A DNA stretch of 64,000 nt from assembly GCF_900155865.1 (NCBI RefSeq), contig NZ_LT707006.1:3388577-3452576 (forward strand), given 5' to 3'. Shown here in pieces: positions 50,333 through 59,284 of the stretch. A program made the translations under genes and the position numbers. Origin of the DNA: Bacteroides bouchesdurhonensis (GTDB lineage: Bacteria; Bacteroidota; Bacteroidia; Bacteroidales; Bacteroidaceae). Every line of letters begins with the position of its first letter. Within the stretch, counting starts at the first letter, position 1. The notes beneath the pieces are model-generated. The model worked only from the letters and a program-made list of their open reading frames with translations, was not told where the DNA came from and made no database searches.

Positions 50333-51484
50333 ATGATGAAGATATTTGATAAAATCAATTTCAGGGAGCCGAAGTATATGCTTCCGGCTGTCCTGTATAT
50401 CCCGCTTCTGGTTGCATCGTACTTCATCTTCGACCTGTTTCAGACCGAAACGGCGGAGATTCCGGACAAGACGCTGCAGACAACGGAGTTTTTGAACCCC
50501 GATTTGCCGGATGCCCGGCTTAAAGGCGGTGACGGCATAGGCAGCAAGTACGAGAACATGGCCAAATCATGGGGTAAGATACAGGATTACTCCGCAGTGG
50601 ATAACATAGAACGAGATGAACCCGATGACAACAAGGAAGAATATGAATCGCAATACACGGTGGACGACATCGCCATGCTCGATGAGCAACAGCAGGAAAA
50701 GGCTGCGGCAGCGCAAATTGCCGATGCCAAGACGCGCGAGCAAGAAGCTCTCGCGGAACTGGAGAAAGCCCTTGCCGAAGCAAGGTTGAGAGGACGCAAT
50801 GAGGTATTACCGGCGACCGATACGGACAGTACCGCATCGGCGCAACCCCCGACGGCAACCATAGAGGTTAAGGGAAAAATAGAGGAAGAGAGCCGTTCGG
50901 TAAAAGCCCCGTCAGAGAACGAACCGCCCAGCGAAGTGGTACGCAAGGTAAAGACGGCTTCGGATTACTTCAATACGCTTGCGGTCAATGCCCGTGAACC
51001 GAAACTGATAAAGGCCATTATCGACGAGGACATCAAAGCGGTGGACGGCTCGCGTGTGCGGTTGCGTCTGCTCGACGACGTGGAGATCAACGAGTGCGTG
51101 GTCAAACGAGGGTCGTATCTGTATGCCACCATGAGCGGCTTCTCGTCGGGGCGTGTGAAGGGGAACATCACCAGCATTCTCATCGAGGACGAACTGGTGA
51201 AGGTCAGCCTGTCCCTTTACGACACGGACGGCATGGAGGGGCTTTATGTACCGAACAGCCAGTTCCGGGAAACGAGCAAGGATGTGGCAAGCGGTGCGGT
51301 GTCGGGGAATCTGAACATGAATACCGGCAGTTACGGCAACAGTCTCTCGCAATGGGGAATGCAAGCCGCTACGAATGCCTACCAGAAAACGAGCAATGCC
51401 ATCGGCAAAGCTATCAAAAAAAATAAGGTAAAGCTGAAATACGGCACTTTCGTCTATCTGGTGAACGGACGTGAGAAACAGTAA
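50333..51484 (+). CDS. TraM-family protein (VirB10-like)
   Basis: A 383-residue protein from the ATG at 50333 (MMKIFDKINFREPKYMLP): one membrane helix at about 17-37, a long charged, coiled-coil linker, and a C-terminal domain with RVRLRLLDDVEINECVVKRG and LYDTDGMEGLYVPNSQF, paralleling TraM of the first system. VirB10-like core protein. Frame extends to 50297, but that overlaps the methyltransferase gene. Confidence 0.9.
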   Translation: MMKIFDKINFREPKYMLPAVLYIPLLVASYFIFDLFQTETAEIPDKTLQTTEFLNPDLPDARLKGGDGIGSKYENMAKSWGKIQDYSAVDNIERDEPDDNKEEYESQYTVDDIAMLDEQQQEKAAAAQIADAKTREQEALAELEKALAEARLRGRNEVLPATDTDSTASAQPPTATIEVKGKIEEESRSVKAPSENEPPSEVVRKVKTASDYFNTLAVNAREPKLIKAIIDEDIKAVDGSRVRLRLLDDVEINECVVKRGSYLYATMSGFSSGRVKGNITSILIEDELVKVSLSLYDTDGMEGLYVPNSQFRETSKDVASGAVSGNLNMNTGSYGNSLSQWGMQAATNAYQKTSNAIGKAIKKNKVKLKYGTFVYLVNGREKQ

Positions 51485-51495
51485 AAACGGAAGCC

Positions 51496-52299
51496 ATGAT
51501 AGAGATTGACAACATATATAATATGGACTGTATCGAGGGCATGAAGCTCATGGCGAACGGCAGTGTCGATGCCGTGATAGCGGATTTGCCTTACGGCGTG
51601 TTGAACCGTAGCAACAAGGCGGTACACTGGGACAGGCAGATACCGCTCGAAGCGTTGTGGGAACAGTACCGCAGGATCACCAAGCCGGGAAGCCCCGTTA
51701 TCCTCTTTGCGCAGGGCATCTTCTCGGCGCGGCTCATGCTCTCGCAACCCCGGATGTGGCGGTATAACCTCGTGTGGCGGAAAGACCGGGTAACGGGTCA
51801 CCTGAATGCCAACCGGATGCCGCTACGCCAGCATGAGGACATCATCGTGTTCTACGACCGTCAGCCGGTATATCATCCTCAGATGATGCCGTGTCCACCG
51901 GAACGGAAAAATCATGGACGGCGCAAGACGGACGGTTTCACGAACCGCTGTTACGGTGAAATGAAACTGGCTCCGGTGCGTGTTGCCGAAGACAAGTACC
52001 CGACCTCTGTCATTTCCATACCCAAGGAACACAAGACAGGAGCATTCTATCATCCGACACAGAAGCCGGTAGCCTTGATAGAGTACCTGATGCGCACCTA
52101 TACCAACGAGGGCGATGTGGTGCTGGACAACTGCATCGGTTCGGGTACGACCGCCATTGCCGCCATCCGCACGGGACGGCATTACATCGGATTCGAGATT
52201 GAACCGACGTATTGCGAAATTGCCGGACGACGGATTCGGGAGGAACTGGAACGTGGTCATGGGATTAAAGAAAGCGAAATAAGGGAAATAAAGAAATAA
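51496..52299 (+). CDS. Site-specific DNA methyltransferase (beta-class, N4/N6)
   Basis: A 267-residue methyltransferase with motif IV DLPYG (about residue 31-35) first and the SAM-binding motif VLDNCIGSGTTAIAA near residue 211, i.e. beta-class order. FYHPTQKPVALIEYLMR is typical. It modifies adenine N6 or cytosine N4 at an unknown site. It is the second methyltransferase within this tra operon, between TraM-like and TraN-like genes, with no restriction partner. Confidence 0.9.
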   Translation: MIEIDNIYNMDCIEGMKLMANGSVDAVIADLPYGVLNRSNKAVHWDRQIPLEALWEQYRRITKPGSPVILFAQGIFSARLMLSQPRMWRYNLVWRKDRVTGHLNANRMPLRQHEDIIVFYDRQPVYHPQMMPCPPERKNHGRRKTDGFTNRCYGEMKLAPVRVAEDKYPTSVISIPKEHKTGAFYHPTQKPVALIEYLMRTYTNEGDVVLDNCIGSGTTAIAAIRTGRHYIGFEIEPTYCEIAGRRIREELERGHGIKESEIREIKK

Positions 52300-52327
52300 A
52301 AAAATAAAAAATATCAACAGAAACGAT

Positions 52328-53179
52328 ATGAACAAGAAAATAATTATAACTGCATTTCTTCTGGCGGCAGGACTTTTTGCCACACGGAACGCACAGGCTC
52401 AGCGTACATACGAAGAGATGGAACGGCTGACTGTCAATGAACAGGTAACGACCGTCATCACAGCCTCGGAACCGGTCCGCTTCGTGGATATTTCCACAGA
52501 CAAGGTGGCGGGCGACCAACCCATTGAGAACATCATCCGGTTAAAGCCCAAAGAGACGGGACACGAGGACGGTGAAGTGCTGGCCATCGTCACCATCGTA
52601 ACGGAACGCTATCGCACGCAGTATGCACTCATCTACACCACGCGGATAAGCGAGGCGGTGGCAGACAAGGAAATTCAGCTACAGGAACGGGATGCCTACA
52701 ACAATCCTACGGTCTCGATGTCCACAGCCGACATGGTGCGTTTTGCAAGACGGGTGTGGAACTCGCCCGCGAAAATCCGCAACGTGGCGACCAAGGCGCA
52801 CCGAATGGTGATGCGCCTGAACAATATTTACTCGGTGGGCGACTACTTCTTCATCGACTTTTCCATCGAGAACAAAACGAACATCCGTTTCGACATCGAC
52901 GAGATACGGGTGAAACTGTCGGACAAGAAACTTTCGAAGGCAACTAACGCGCAGACCATCGAGCTGACTCCTGCCCTGGTATTGGAACACGGCAAGACGT
53001 TCAAGCACGGCTACCGGAACGTGATTGTCGTGAAAAAGATGACCTTTCCGAACGACAAGCTGCTGACTATCGAAATGACGGAACAACAAATCAGCGGGCG
53101 CAATATCAGCCTGAACATCGACTACGAGGATGTGCTGTCGGCCGATTCATTTAACACCGCTTTATTGGAGGAGGAATGA
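52328..53179 (+). CDS. TraN-family protein (VirB9-like)
   Basis: A 283-residue protein with a signal peptide ending QAQ (residue 24 region), an N-terminal VRFVDISTDKVAGDQPIEN block and a C-terminal FIDFSIENKTNIRFDIDEI block that parallels the IRNQSNVPFDVDYI block of the first TraN. VirB9-like periplasmic core component. Overlaps the next gene by four bases. Confidence 0.88.
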   Translation: MNKKIIITAFLLAAGLFATRNAQAQRTYEEMERLTVNEQVTTVITASEPVRFVDISTDKVAGDQPIENIIRLKPKETGHEDGEVLAIVTIVTERYRTQYALIYTTRISEAVADKEIQLQERDAYNNPTVSMSTADMVRFARRVWNSPAKIRNVATKAHRMVMRLNNIYSVGDYFFIDFSIENKTNIRFDIDEIRVKLSDKKLSKATNAQTIELTPALVLEHGKTFKHGYRNVIVVKKMTFPNDKLLTIEMTEQQISGRNISLNIDYEDVLSADSFNTALLEEE

Positions 53180-53700
53180 CGATGAAAAAGACGTTGAAAA
53201 CAGTTTTGTTACTGATGCTTGTCTGCATAGGGTTTGCCACCAATGCCCATGCGCAACGCAACGGCGGCCGCCTCTCGCTCGGCGTGGGATTGCTGTATGA
53301 GAACGGCATGGACGTAACGCTTGCTTACGAGCATGAAATGAACTACCGTCATGCGTGGGAGTTCTTCGCCAACGGCTATCTGAAATGGACGGAATGTAAA
53401 TCTTGCGGTCATATTTGTCCGGAATCCTTCTGGCGCAACTACCGCACTTATGGTTTCGGTGTGGCGTACAAACCTTGTGTGGTGCGTGGACGCAACCATT
53501 ACGGCAACTTGCGTATCGGAGCTTCGGCAGGGAGCGACACGAACAAGTTTCTTGCCGGAATCCATGTGGGTTACGAGCACAATTATGAGCTGCGGTCGGG
53601 ATGGACGCTGTACTGGCAGGTCAAGAGTGACATGATGATAAAAGGGGCGGATTTGCTGCGGACAGGTATCGTGCTGGGTGTAAAACTGCCGATAAAATAA
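53176..53700 (+). CDS. TraO-family outer-membrane barrel-like protein
   Basis: A 174-residue protein with a signal peptide ending AHAQ and a series of alternating strands with aromatic ends, such as LSLGVGLLYENGMDVTLAYE and LAGIHVGYEHNYEL. It parallels the TraO at 13344-13955, with four Cys in the middle (KSCGHIC and later). Expected in the outer membrane. Confidence 0.82.
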   Translation: MTMKKTLKTVLLLMLVCIGFATNAHAQRNGGRLSLGVGLLYENGMDVTLAYEHEMNYRHAWEFFANGYLKWTECKSCGHICPESFWRNYRTYGFGVAYKPCVVRGRNHYGNLRIGASAGSDTNKFLAGIHVGYEHNYELRSGWTLYWQVKSDMMIKGADLLRTGIVLGVKLPIK

Positions 53701-53726
53701 AGGAAAAACAAAAAAACGGAAATGAC

Positions 53727-54383
53727 ATGATACGAAAGATTCAATGGATTGCAATGGTAGTGGCGGCGGTATTGTGCGCTGCCTGTGACGCCCATATCGA
53801 CGTACCCGATACGGCGGTACGTCCGGGGCATATTCTCTGCGAGGACGGCACGGCATTGTCCTATGCGCAGTATGAACAATCGGGGAAGCGGGCAATAGCG
53901 GTTGTCTTTGATACCGAACGCCGTGAAGGAACGGAAGGGAACGGCTATGCGGTTTACCTGTGGGACATTGCTCCGGCGGCATTCGCCGACAGCCTCGGTG
54001 TCGCACAAGGGACGTCGGCCGACATCGGGGCATTGGACGGGAACATGAACACCTTTGCGCTGTACGACACAAGGGAGACGGCTTCGCCTATGGCGGAAGC
54101 GGTCTTTGACCTGTGGCGGTACGGACAGAGTGCCTATATCCCGTCGGTAGCACAGATGCGGTTGCTGTATGCTGTCCGGGAAACCGTCAATCCTGTCATT
54201 GAACGGTGCGGCGGTCATCCGTTGCCGTTGGATGAATACGATTGCTGGTACTGGACATCGACGGAAGTGTCCGGACAAGAGACGGCGAAAGCGTGGCTTT
54301 ACTCGACAGGAAGCGGCGCGATGCAGGAGACACCTAAGACACAGGCGCATAAGCTGCGGCCTATAATTACCATGAACAAATAA
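53727..54383 (+). CDS. Lipoprotein with DUF1566/FISUMP-like domain
   Basis: A 218-residue protein with a lipobox (VLCAAC near residue 15-20), then a domain ending YWTSTEVSGQETAKAWLYST, the pattern of DUF1566/FISUMP-like surface proteins of Bacteroidetes. Probably exposed at the cell surface; a role in contact with recipients or in adhesion is possible but only inferred. Located at the end of the tra genes. Confidence 0.72.
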   Translation: MIRKIQWIAMVVAAVLCAACDAHIDVPDTAVRPGHILCEDGTALSYAQYEQSGKRAIAVVFDTERREGTEGNGYAVYLWDIAPAAFADSLGVAQGTSADIGALDGNMNTFALYDTRETASPMAEAVFDLWRYGQSAYIPSVAQMRLLYAVRETVNPVIERCGGHPLPLDEYDCWYWTSTEVSGQETAKAWLYSTGSGAMQETPKTQAHKLRPIITMNK

Positions 54384-54384
54384 A

Positions 54385-55131
54385 ATGTGCAACGATATGA
54401 ATATAGATATGCTTTTCTGTATAGTATTGATGGTATTGGGGGCTTTCCTCATATACTATCCCATCAAAGATGAATCACCTCGGCAAAAACTGAAAAAGCT
54501 CGCCGATTCTGTTGCGTCTGATAAAAAGGACATTGATTATCTGATTCAACGCTTCAGCTACCTTTTGGATAACATGGCGGCAGACAATGGGAAAGGTTCG
54601 GCTCTGAGATGCCAGATTGCCAAATTGGAGGAAGTTGTCAAGGAGTTGAACGGCAAACGCAAGGAACTTGAGTTAAACAACCGGTCGATGACGGATGTTA
54701 ATGACGAATTGAAGCGAAGCAATGCCGAACTTTTAAGGAAGGCTTCTGAATTGCGTGATGAGATACAGCAACAGGAAATTAAAATCCAACAGCAGGAAGA
54801 ATACATCAATTCTGTCCAGAGAGTCAAAGAAGGGCTTGAGATAGCCTTGGACAACATTCAGGCAGAAGAGGTGCATTATCTCTCACAGCCGATATTCAGC
54901 ATGAAAATGACGCCTATAGTCAGAAGCAAACTCGAATCTCATGGGATATTGTATGTCGGCGACCTGATTCAGCTCAACGAGGAATATCTCATGGAAATCT
55001 GGGGTTTAGGACCGGTAGCACTTGAAAGAATAAAGACGAAACTGAACGAAAACGGTGTGTGGTTCGGTATGGATGTCATACGAATCAACGACCGTTGGTA
55101 TCGTCGGAAACAAGAATTAACAACGGATTGA
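54385..55131 (+). CDS. Membrane-anchored coiled-coil protein with RNA polymerase alpha-CTD-like domain
   Basis: A 248-residue protein: one membrane helix at about residues 9-26, a long coiled coil at about 75-160, and a C-terminal domain (about 168-232) with IVRSKLESHGILYVGDLIQL, LMEIWGLGPVALERIKTKL and GVWFGMDV. These align position by position with the C-terminal domain of RNA polymerase alpha ([20 protein letters not shown] ... LGKKSLTEIKDVL ... LGM). That helix-hairpin-helix fold binds DNA and proteins. Start could also be the ATG at 54397. It lies 3 bases before the coupling protein gene, so it may connect DNA to the channel. Confidence 0.75.
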   Translation: MCNDMNIDMLFCIVLMVLGAFLIYYPIKDESPRQKLKKLADSVASDKKDIDYLIQRFSYLLDNMAADNGKGSALRCQIAKLEEVVKELNGKRKELELNNRSMTDVNDELKRSNAELLRKASELRDEIQQQEIKIQQQEEYINSVQRVKEGLEIALDNIQAEEVHYLSQPIFSMKMTPIVRSKLESHGILYVGDLIQLNEEYLMEIWGLGPVALERIKTKLNENGVWFGMDVIRINDRWYRRKQELTTD

Positions 55132-55134
55132 TTC

Positions 55135-57321
55135 ATGGAAGAGAGCAAAGAATTACAAGGGTTCTACAAGATATTCCGTGCGGTCATCTATATCTCCGTG
55201 CTGATGGAGTTCTTCGAGTATGCCATCGACCCTGCCATGCTCGACCACTGGGGTGGCATACTGATTGATATTCACGGGCGCATCAAGCAGTGGATGATTT
55301 ACAATGACGGTAATCTTGTGTACAGCAAGATTGCGACGTTCCTGCTTATCTGCATCACCTGTATCGGTACGAGGAACAAGAAGCATCTGGAGTTCGATGC
55401 CCGGAGACAGGTGTTATATCCGCTAATCAGCGGACTGTTCCTGATTGTGTTCTCCGTGTGGTTGTACCATCATCCGATGGAAACGAGGCTCTACACGTTG
55501 CCACTAAATATCATCTTCTACATGGCGACCACGCTTGTCGGTGTGATATTGGTACATATCGCACTGGATAACATCTCGAAGTTCATCAAGGAGGGACTGG
55601 GTAAAGACCGGTTCAACTTTGAGAATGAAAGTTTCGAGCAGAGCGAAGAGAAGGTTGAGAACCAGTATAGCGTGAATATACCGATGCGGTACTATTACAA
55701 AGGTAAATTTCGCAAGGGATGGGTGTCGATAAGCAACTGTTTCAGAGGAACATGGGTAGTCGGAACTCCGGGCAGCGGTAAGACGTTCAGCATCATAGAA
55801 CCGTTCATCCGCCAACATAGTGCCAAGGGCTTTGCGATGGTGGTCTATGACTACAAATTTCCGACACTTGCCACTAAACTTTACTATCATTACAAGAAAA
55901 ACCAGAAGCTCGGAAAACTGCCCAAAGGGTGCAAGTTCAACATCATCAACTTCGTGGATGTGGAGTACAGCAAACGGGTGAACCCCATTCAGGCAAAGTA
56001 CATCAATAATCTTGCGGCGGCGAGCGAAACGGCGGAAACCCTGTTGGAATCCCTGCAGAAAGGCAAGAAAGAGGGAGGCGGAGGCAGTGACCAGTTCTTT
56101 CAGACTTCTGCCGTGAACTTTCTTGCCGCCTGTATCTACTTTTTCGTGAACTACGAGCGGGAACCCTACGATGCAAACGGAAAGAAACTATATGCGGAGA
56201 AACGGCAAGATCCGCAGACGAAGTTCTGGAAGCCGACGGGTGTCGTTCGTGACCGTGAGGGTGGCAGCATCGTGGAACCTGCCTATTGGCTGGGAAAATA
56301 CTCGGATATGCCGCATATCCTTTCATTTCTCAATGAGAGCTACCAGACTATTTTTGAGGTACTGGAGACGGACAACGAGGTCGCGCCGTTGCTCGGCCCG
56401 TTCCAGACGGCCTTCAAGAACAAGGCAATGGAACAATTAGAGGGTATGATTGGTACGCTGCGTGTCTATACCAGCCGTTTGGCCACCAAGGAATCCTACT
56501 GGATATTCCACAAGGATGGGGACGACTTCGACCTGAAAGTTAGTGACCCCAAGTCACCCAGTTATCTGCTGATAGCCAACGATCCGGAAATGGAAAGTAT
56601 CATCGGAGCGTTGAACGCTCTGATATTGAACCGTCTCGTTACCCGTGTGAACACCGGGCAGGGGAAGAATATTCCGGTCAGCATCATCGTGGATGAGCTG
56701 CCGACACTGTATTTCCACAAGATAGACCGACTGATAGGTACGGCGAGAAGCAACAAGGTAAGCGTAACGCTGGGTTTTCAGGAGTTGCCGCAGTTGGAGG
56801 CTGACTACGGAAAAGTGGGAATGCAAAAAATCATCACGACAGTGGGCAACGTGGTAAGCGGTTCAGCTCGCGCAAAAGAGACACTGGAATGGTTGTCGAA
56901 TGACATTTTCGGCAAGGTAGTACAGGTCAAAAAGGGCGTGACCATCGACCGGGATAAGACGAGCATCAATCTCAATGAGAATATGGACAGCCTTGTACCC
57001 GCCTCGAAAATTTCGGATATGGCGACGGGATGGATTTGCGGACAGACGGCCAGGGATTTCGTGAAGACGAAAACCGGTACAGGAGGCTCGATGAACATTC
57101 AGGAATCGGAAGAGTTCAAGACTACAAAGTTCTTCTGCAAGACGGATTTCGATATGAAGGAGATAAAAGCGGAGGAAGCGGCCTATGTACCGCTACCGAA
57201 GTTCTACACCTTTAAGTCGAGGGAGGAACGGGAACGCATCTTGTATAAAAATTTCATACAAGTCGGACAGGATGTAAAAGACATGATAACGGATGTACTG
57301 AACAAGCGTGGGGCGAAATAA
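55135..57321 (+). CDS. VirD4/TraG-type coupling protein, second system
   Basis: A 728-residue coupling protein with several N-terminal membrane segments (to about 150), Walker A GTPGSGKT at 210-217, Walker B ISIIVDELPTLYF-like (VSIIVDELPT near 520) and RSNKVSVTLGFQELPQL. It is a homologue of MobC at 27471-29480 but longer and clearly diverged, with an extra insertion around residues 300-395. It would receive DNA from a relaxase not present in this window. Followed by a strong terminator. Confidence 0.92.
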   Translation: MEESKELQGFYKIFRAVIYISVLMEFFEYAIDPAMLDHWGGILIDIHGRIKQWMIYNDGNLVYSKIATFLLICITCIGTRNKKHLEFDARRQVLYPLISGLFLIVFSVWLYHHPMETRLYTLPLNIIFYMATTLVGVILVHIALDNISKFIKEGLGKDRFNFENESFEQSEEKVENQYSVNIPMRYYYKGKFRKGWVSISNCFRGTWVVGTPGSGKTFSIIEPFIRQHSAKGFAMVVYDYKFPTLATKLYYHYKKNQKLGKLPKGCKFNIINFVDVEYSKRVNPIQAKYINNLAAASETAETLLESLQKGKKEGGGGSDQFFQTSAVNFLAACIYFFVNYEREPYDANGKKLYAEKRQDPQTKFWKPTGVVRDREGGSIVEPAYWLGKYSDMPHILSFLNESYQTIFEVLETDNEVAPLLGPFQTAFKNKAMEQLEGMIGTLRVYTSRLATKESYWIFHKDGDDFDLKVSDPKSPSYLLIANDPEMESIIGALNALILNRLVTRVNTGQGKNIPVSIIVDELPTLYFHKIDRLIGTARSNKVSVTLGFQELPQLEADYGKVGMQKIITTVGNVVSGSARAKETLEWLSNDIFGKVVQVKKGVTIDRDKTSINLNENMDSLVPASKISDMATGWICGQTARDFVKTKTGTGGSMNIQESEEFKTTKFFCKTDFDMKEIKAEEAAYVPLPKFYTFKSREERERILYKNFIQVGQDVKDMITDVLNKRGAK

Positions 57322-57324
57322 ATC

Positions 57325-57366
57325 AAAATCCCTGCAATAATCACGAAATTATTGCAGGGATTTTTA
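57325..57366. terminator. Strong terminator after the coupling protein gene
   Basis: The 16-base arms at 57325-57340 and 57349-57364 pair perfectly (AAAATCCCTGCAATAA on the left) with an 8-base loop, followed by T-rich sequence. It is placed between convergent genes, so it probably serves both. Confidence 0.88.
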
Positions 57367-57428
57367 TATTCAATTTCAGTTACCCAAAATCTTGTGGGCA
57401 TAAAGCCGGTTTTACGGACGTAAATGAA

Positions 57429-58643
57429 TTATCTGACAGTTTCCGATTTGGAATCGTTTTCCGATAGCAGATTTTGTAATTTGTCGATGTCCGGTAGAGT
57501 CTTGCGCAGATTCTCCGGCATTTCTTGGGCTGTGCGGTATGTCGCCACGCCCATAGGCTTATCATAGTCGCGCACCATGATTTCGACAAACTTGCGGTTG
57601 GCATCCTGGCATAGGACAATACCGATTGAAGGGTTCTCGTGCGGTTTCTTGTCGGTCATGTCATACACCGTCAGGTAGCCGCTAAGCTGTCCGAGATAAT
57701 TCGGGCGGAACTTGCCCCGTTTCAACTCCACGATTACGCTGGCATTCAGTTCTCTGTTGAAGAATACAAGGTCAGCAAACATTTCTTCTCCGGCAACTAT
57801 CAGGCGATGCTGACTGTCGATAAAAGTGAAGTCGTTTCCAAAACGGAGAATGAACTGCTTGATATTGGTTACGATTTGGTTTTCGATGACCTTTTCGTTC
57901 CAGTCCTGTTCGCGTTCTCCCACATTCTCCAGATTAACCATTTCGAGCATATACTCATCCTTGAACGCCAATATCGCTTTTACGGCATAAATGGCTTCGG
58001 GCAGCACTTGAAGGAAGTTGCTCGGCAAAGATCCGCGATTTGAATAGATGTCTTCTTTCAAGTAATTTTTGAGAGAGGATAGCGACCACGCATTTTGAGC
58101 GGCACAATGGATATAGAACAACCGTTCCGCGATGTCTTTTGAACGAGTCAGGATTTCAATATGATGTGAAAAGCTGATCTTGACAAAATCGTCCCAGGTA
58201 AATTCGGTATTGACCGGTTGCCCGATAAGTTGCAGCAGTAGATGCTCGTCAATATCCAATTCGCCCAACGCTGTTGGATGAATTAAAGCCGTACCCTTTT
58301 CCGACGAATGGTTTTCCAATTCGCCCAACACTGTTGGACGAATTAAAAACGTCCTCCATTCCTCATAGAATGAGCGCATCCGTTTCAACCCCGATTCAGA
58401 AAAGCCGTGCAGACCGGGCAACTCCCGTTGAAGGAGCTTTGATATGGTAGGCAATGCTTTAGTACCCCAACAGCCGATGCGGGAATTTTCAGACACGAAT
58501 TTCCCCACTCCAAAATACAACGAGAGAGTTTCTTTGTTGACCGCAGCCGCACTTCTATACCGGCAGCGTTCGATGGCATGTTTGATTATCTCTACTGCCT
58601 CTGCATATTGTGTATAATCCGATGGGATAACCTGTTGTTCCAT
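57429..58643 (-). CDS. YhcG-type PDDEXK nuclease family protein (DUF1016)
   Basis: A 404-residue protein (406 if the ATG at 58649 is used) with an N-terminal DUF1016-N domain (YFGVGKFVSENSRIGCWGTKAL) and a C-terminal PDDEXK-like nuclease domain with DLVFFNRELNASVIVELKRGKF and GIVLCQDANRKF. Such proteins accompany restriction or defence loci, though their role is unsettled. A 60-base internal duplication occurs at about residues 108-140. Expressed from its own promoter box. Confidence 0.88.
   Translation of the reverse strand: MEQQVIPSDYTQYAEAVEIIKHAIERCRYRSAAAVNKETLSLYFGVGKFVSENSRIGCWGTKALPTISKLLQRELPGLHGFSESGLKRMRSFYEEWRTFLIRPTVLGELENHSSEKGTALIHPTALGELDIDEHLLLQLIGQPVNTEFTWDDFVKISFSHHIEILTRSKDIAERLFYIHCAAQNAWSLSSLKNYLKEDIYSNRGSLPSNFLQVLPEAIYAVKAILAFKDEYMLEMVNLENVGEREQDWNEKVIENQIVTNIKQFILRFGNDFTFIDSQHRLIVAGEEMFADLVFFNRELNASVIVELKRGKFRPNYLGQLSGYLTVYDMTDKKPHENPSIGIVLCQDANRKFVEIMVRDYDKPMGVATYRTAQEMPENLRKTLPDIDKLQNLLSENDSKSETVR
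58257..58347 (-). repeat. 60-bp-period duplication in the YhcG-type gene
   Basis: A 31-base segment (CAATTCGCCCAAC..., 58257-58287) recurs 60 bases later (58317-58347) with two differences. It encodes a repeated RPTVLGEL/HPTALGEL motif. The period is a multiple of three, so the frame is kept. Confidence 0.85.
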
Positions 58644-58663
58644 ATACATACGTTTTTGTGCCG

Positions 58664-58671
58664 CAAAGGTA
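58664..58671 (-). promoter_or_regulatory. Bacteroides -7 box (TACCTTTG) for the YhcG-type gene
   Basis: The minus strand reads TACCTTTG, an exact TAnnTTTG match, 15-20 bases before the start codon. It is the best supported promoter box in this part of the window. No clear -33 box was identified. Confidence 0.65.
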
Positions 58672-58683
58672 CGAAAAATACGG

Positions 58684-59195
58684 GATATACAGGGCAGAAT
58701 GCCAACATATTATAGTGCCGCGTGGGTCTTATTCGGTATTTTTAGCGTTCCGGTGTCTTGCACTCGCTTTGCTGCCAATCTACTCACTCAGATGTTCATG
58801 CGTCTGGGGCGTGCCGAGAAAGCTGGTAGCGGTGTGGATAAGATTGTGAGCGGTTGGCAGTCTTTGGGTTGGCCGCTTCCTACTGTAGCCGAGGAAACAC
58901 GTCCGGACTATGTTGTGCTGACCTTGCAGTTAGGGATGAAAACCCGACAAGAAAACCCGCAAGAAAACCTCGCAAGCAGGATTTGAGAAAAGAGCAAATC
59001 TTGGAGTTCTGTGTTGAGCCGCAATACCTATCTGATATTTTGCAACATTTAGGATTGAAAGATAGGGAAAATCTTATGGAGGTCTATATCAATCCGATGA
59101 TTGGTACAGGGGTATTGGAAATGACGGAGCCGGACAATCCCACAAGCCGTAACAACGGTAAAAGTGGAACAAGGACTTCAAAAGTGAGTTTATAA
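58684..59195 (+). pseudogene. Broken AlbA_2/RecG-like regulator (3' remnant, frameshifted)
   Basis: In one frame LLTQMFMRLGRAEKAGSGVDKI followed by PDYVVLTLQLGMK matches the C-terminal region of AlbA_2/RecG-like proteins. The frame stops at 58984; the continuation, with RKEQILEFCVEPQYLSDIL and LMEVYINPMIGTGVLEMTEP, is in another frame. The frames join near 58965. The AlbA_2 N-terminal half is missing. I read this as a truncated, frameshifted relic. The intact relative is at 29994-31448. Confidence 0.8.
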
Positions 59196-59234
59196 TAGGA
59201 TATTGCGGCTTGGACGCATCCAACCGCACACGAA

Positions 59235-59266
59235 AACACCGCCCACGTAGAAAAATGGGCGGTGTT
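59235..59266. terminator. Terminator between pseudogene and minus-strand operon
   Basis: Arms AACACCGCCCA (59235-59245) and TGGGCGGTGTT (59256-59266) pair perfectly over a 10-base loop. T/A flanks are short, but the hairpin is between convergent units, fitting a terminator of the 59285-60248 genes. Confidence 0.7.
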
Positions 59267-59284
59267 ATTCGGTCGCTCGCTTAT

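Noticed and set aside
58257..58347. Duplication in the YhcG-type gene as a phase-variable repeat
   Set aside because: The period is 60 bases, a multiple of three, so copy-number change would not shift the frame.
58663..58672. GCAAAGGTAC as an attachment core (GTAnnTTTGC)
   Set aside because: It is an exact -7 promoter box immediately before the YhcG-type gene, so the promoter reading is simpler.
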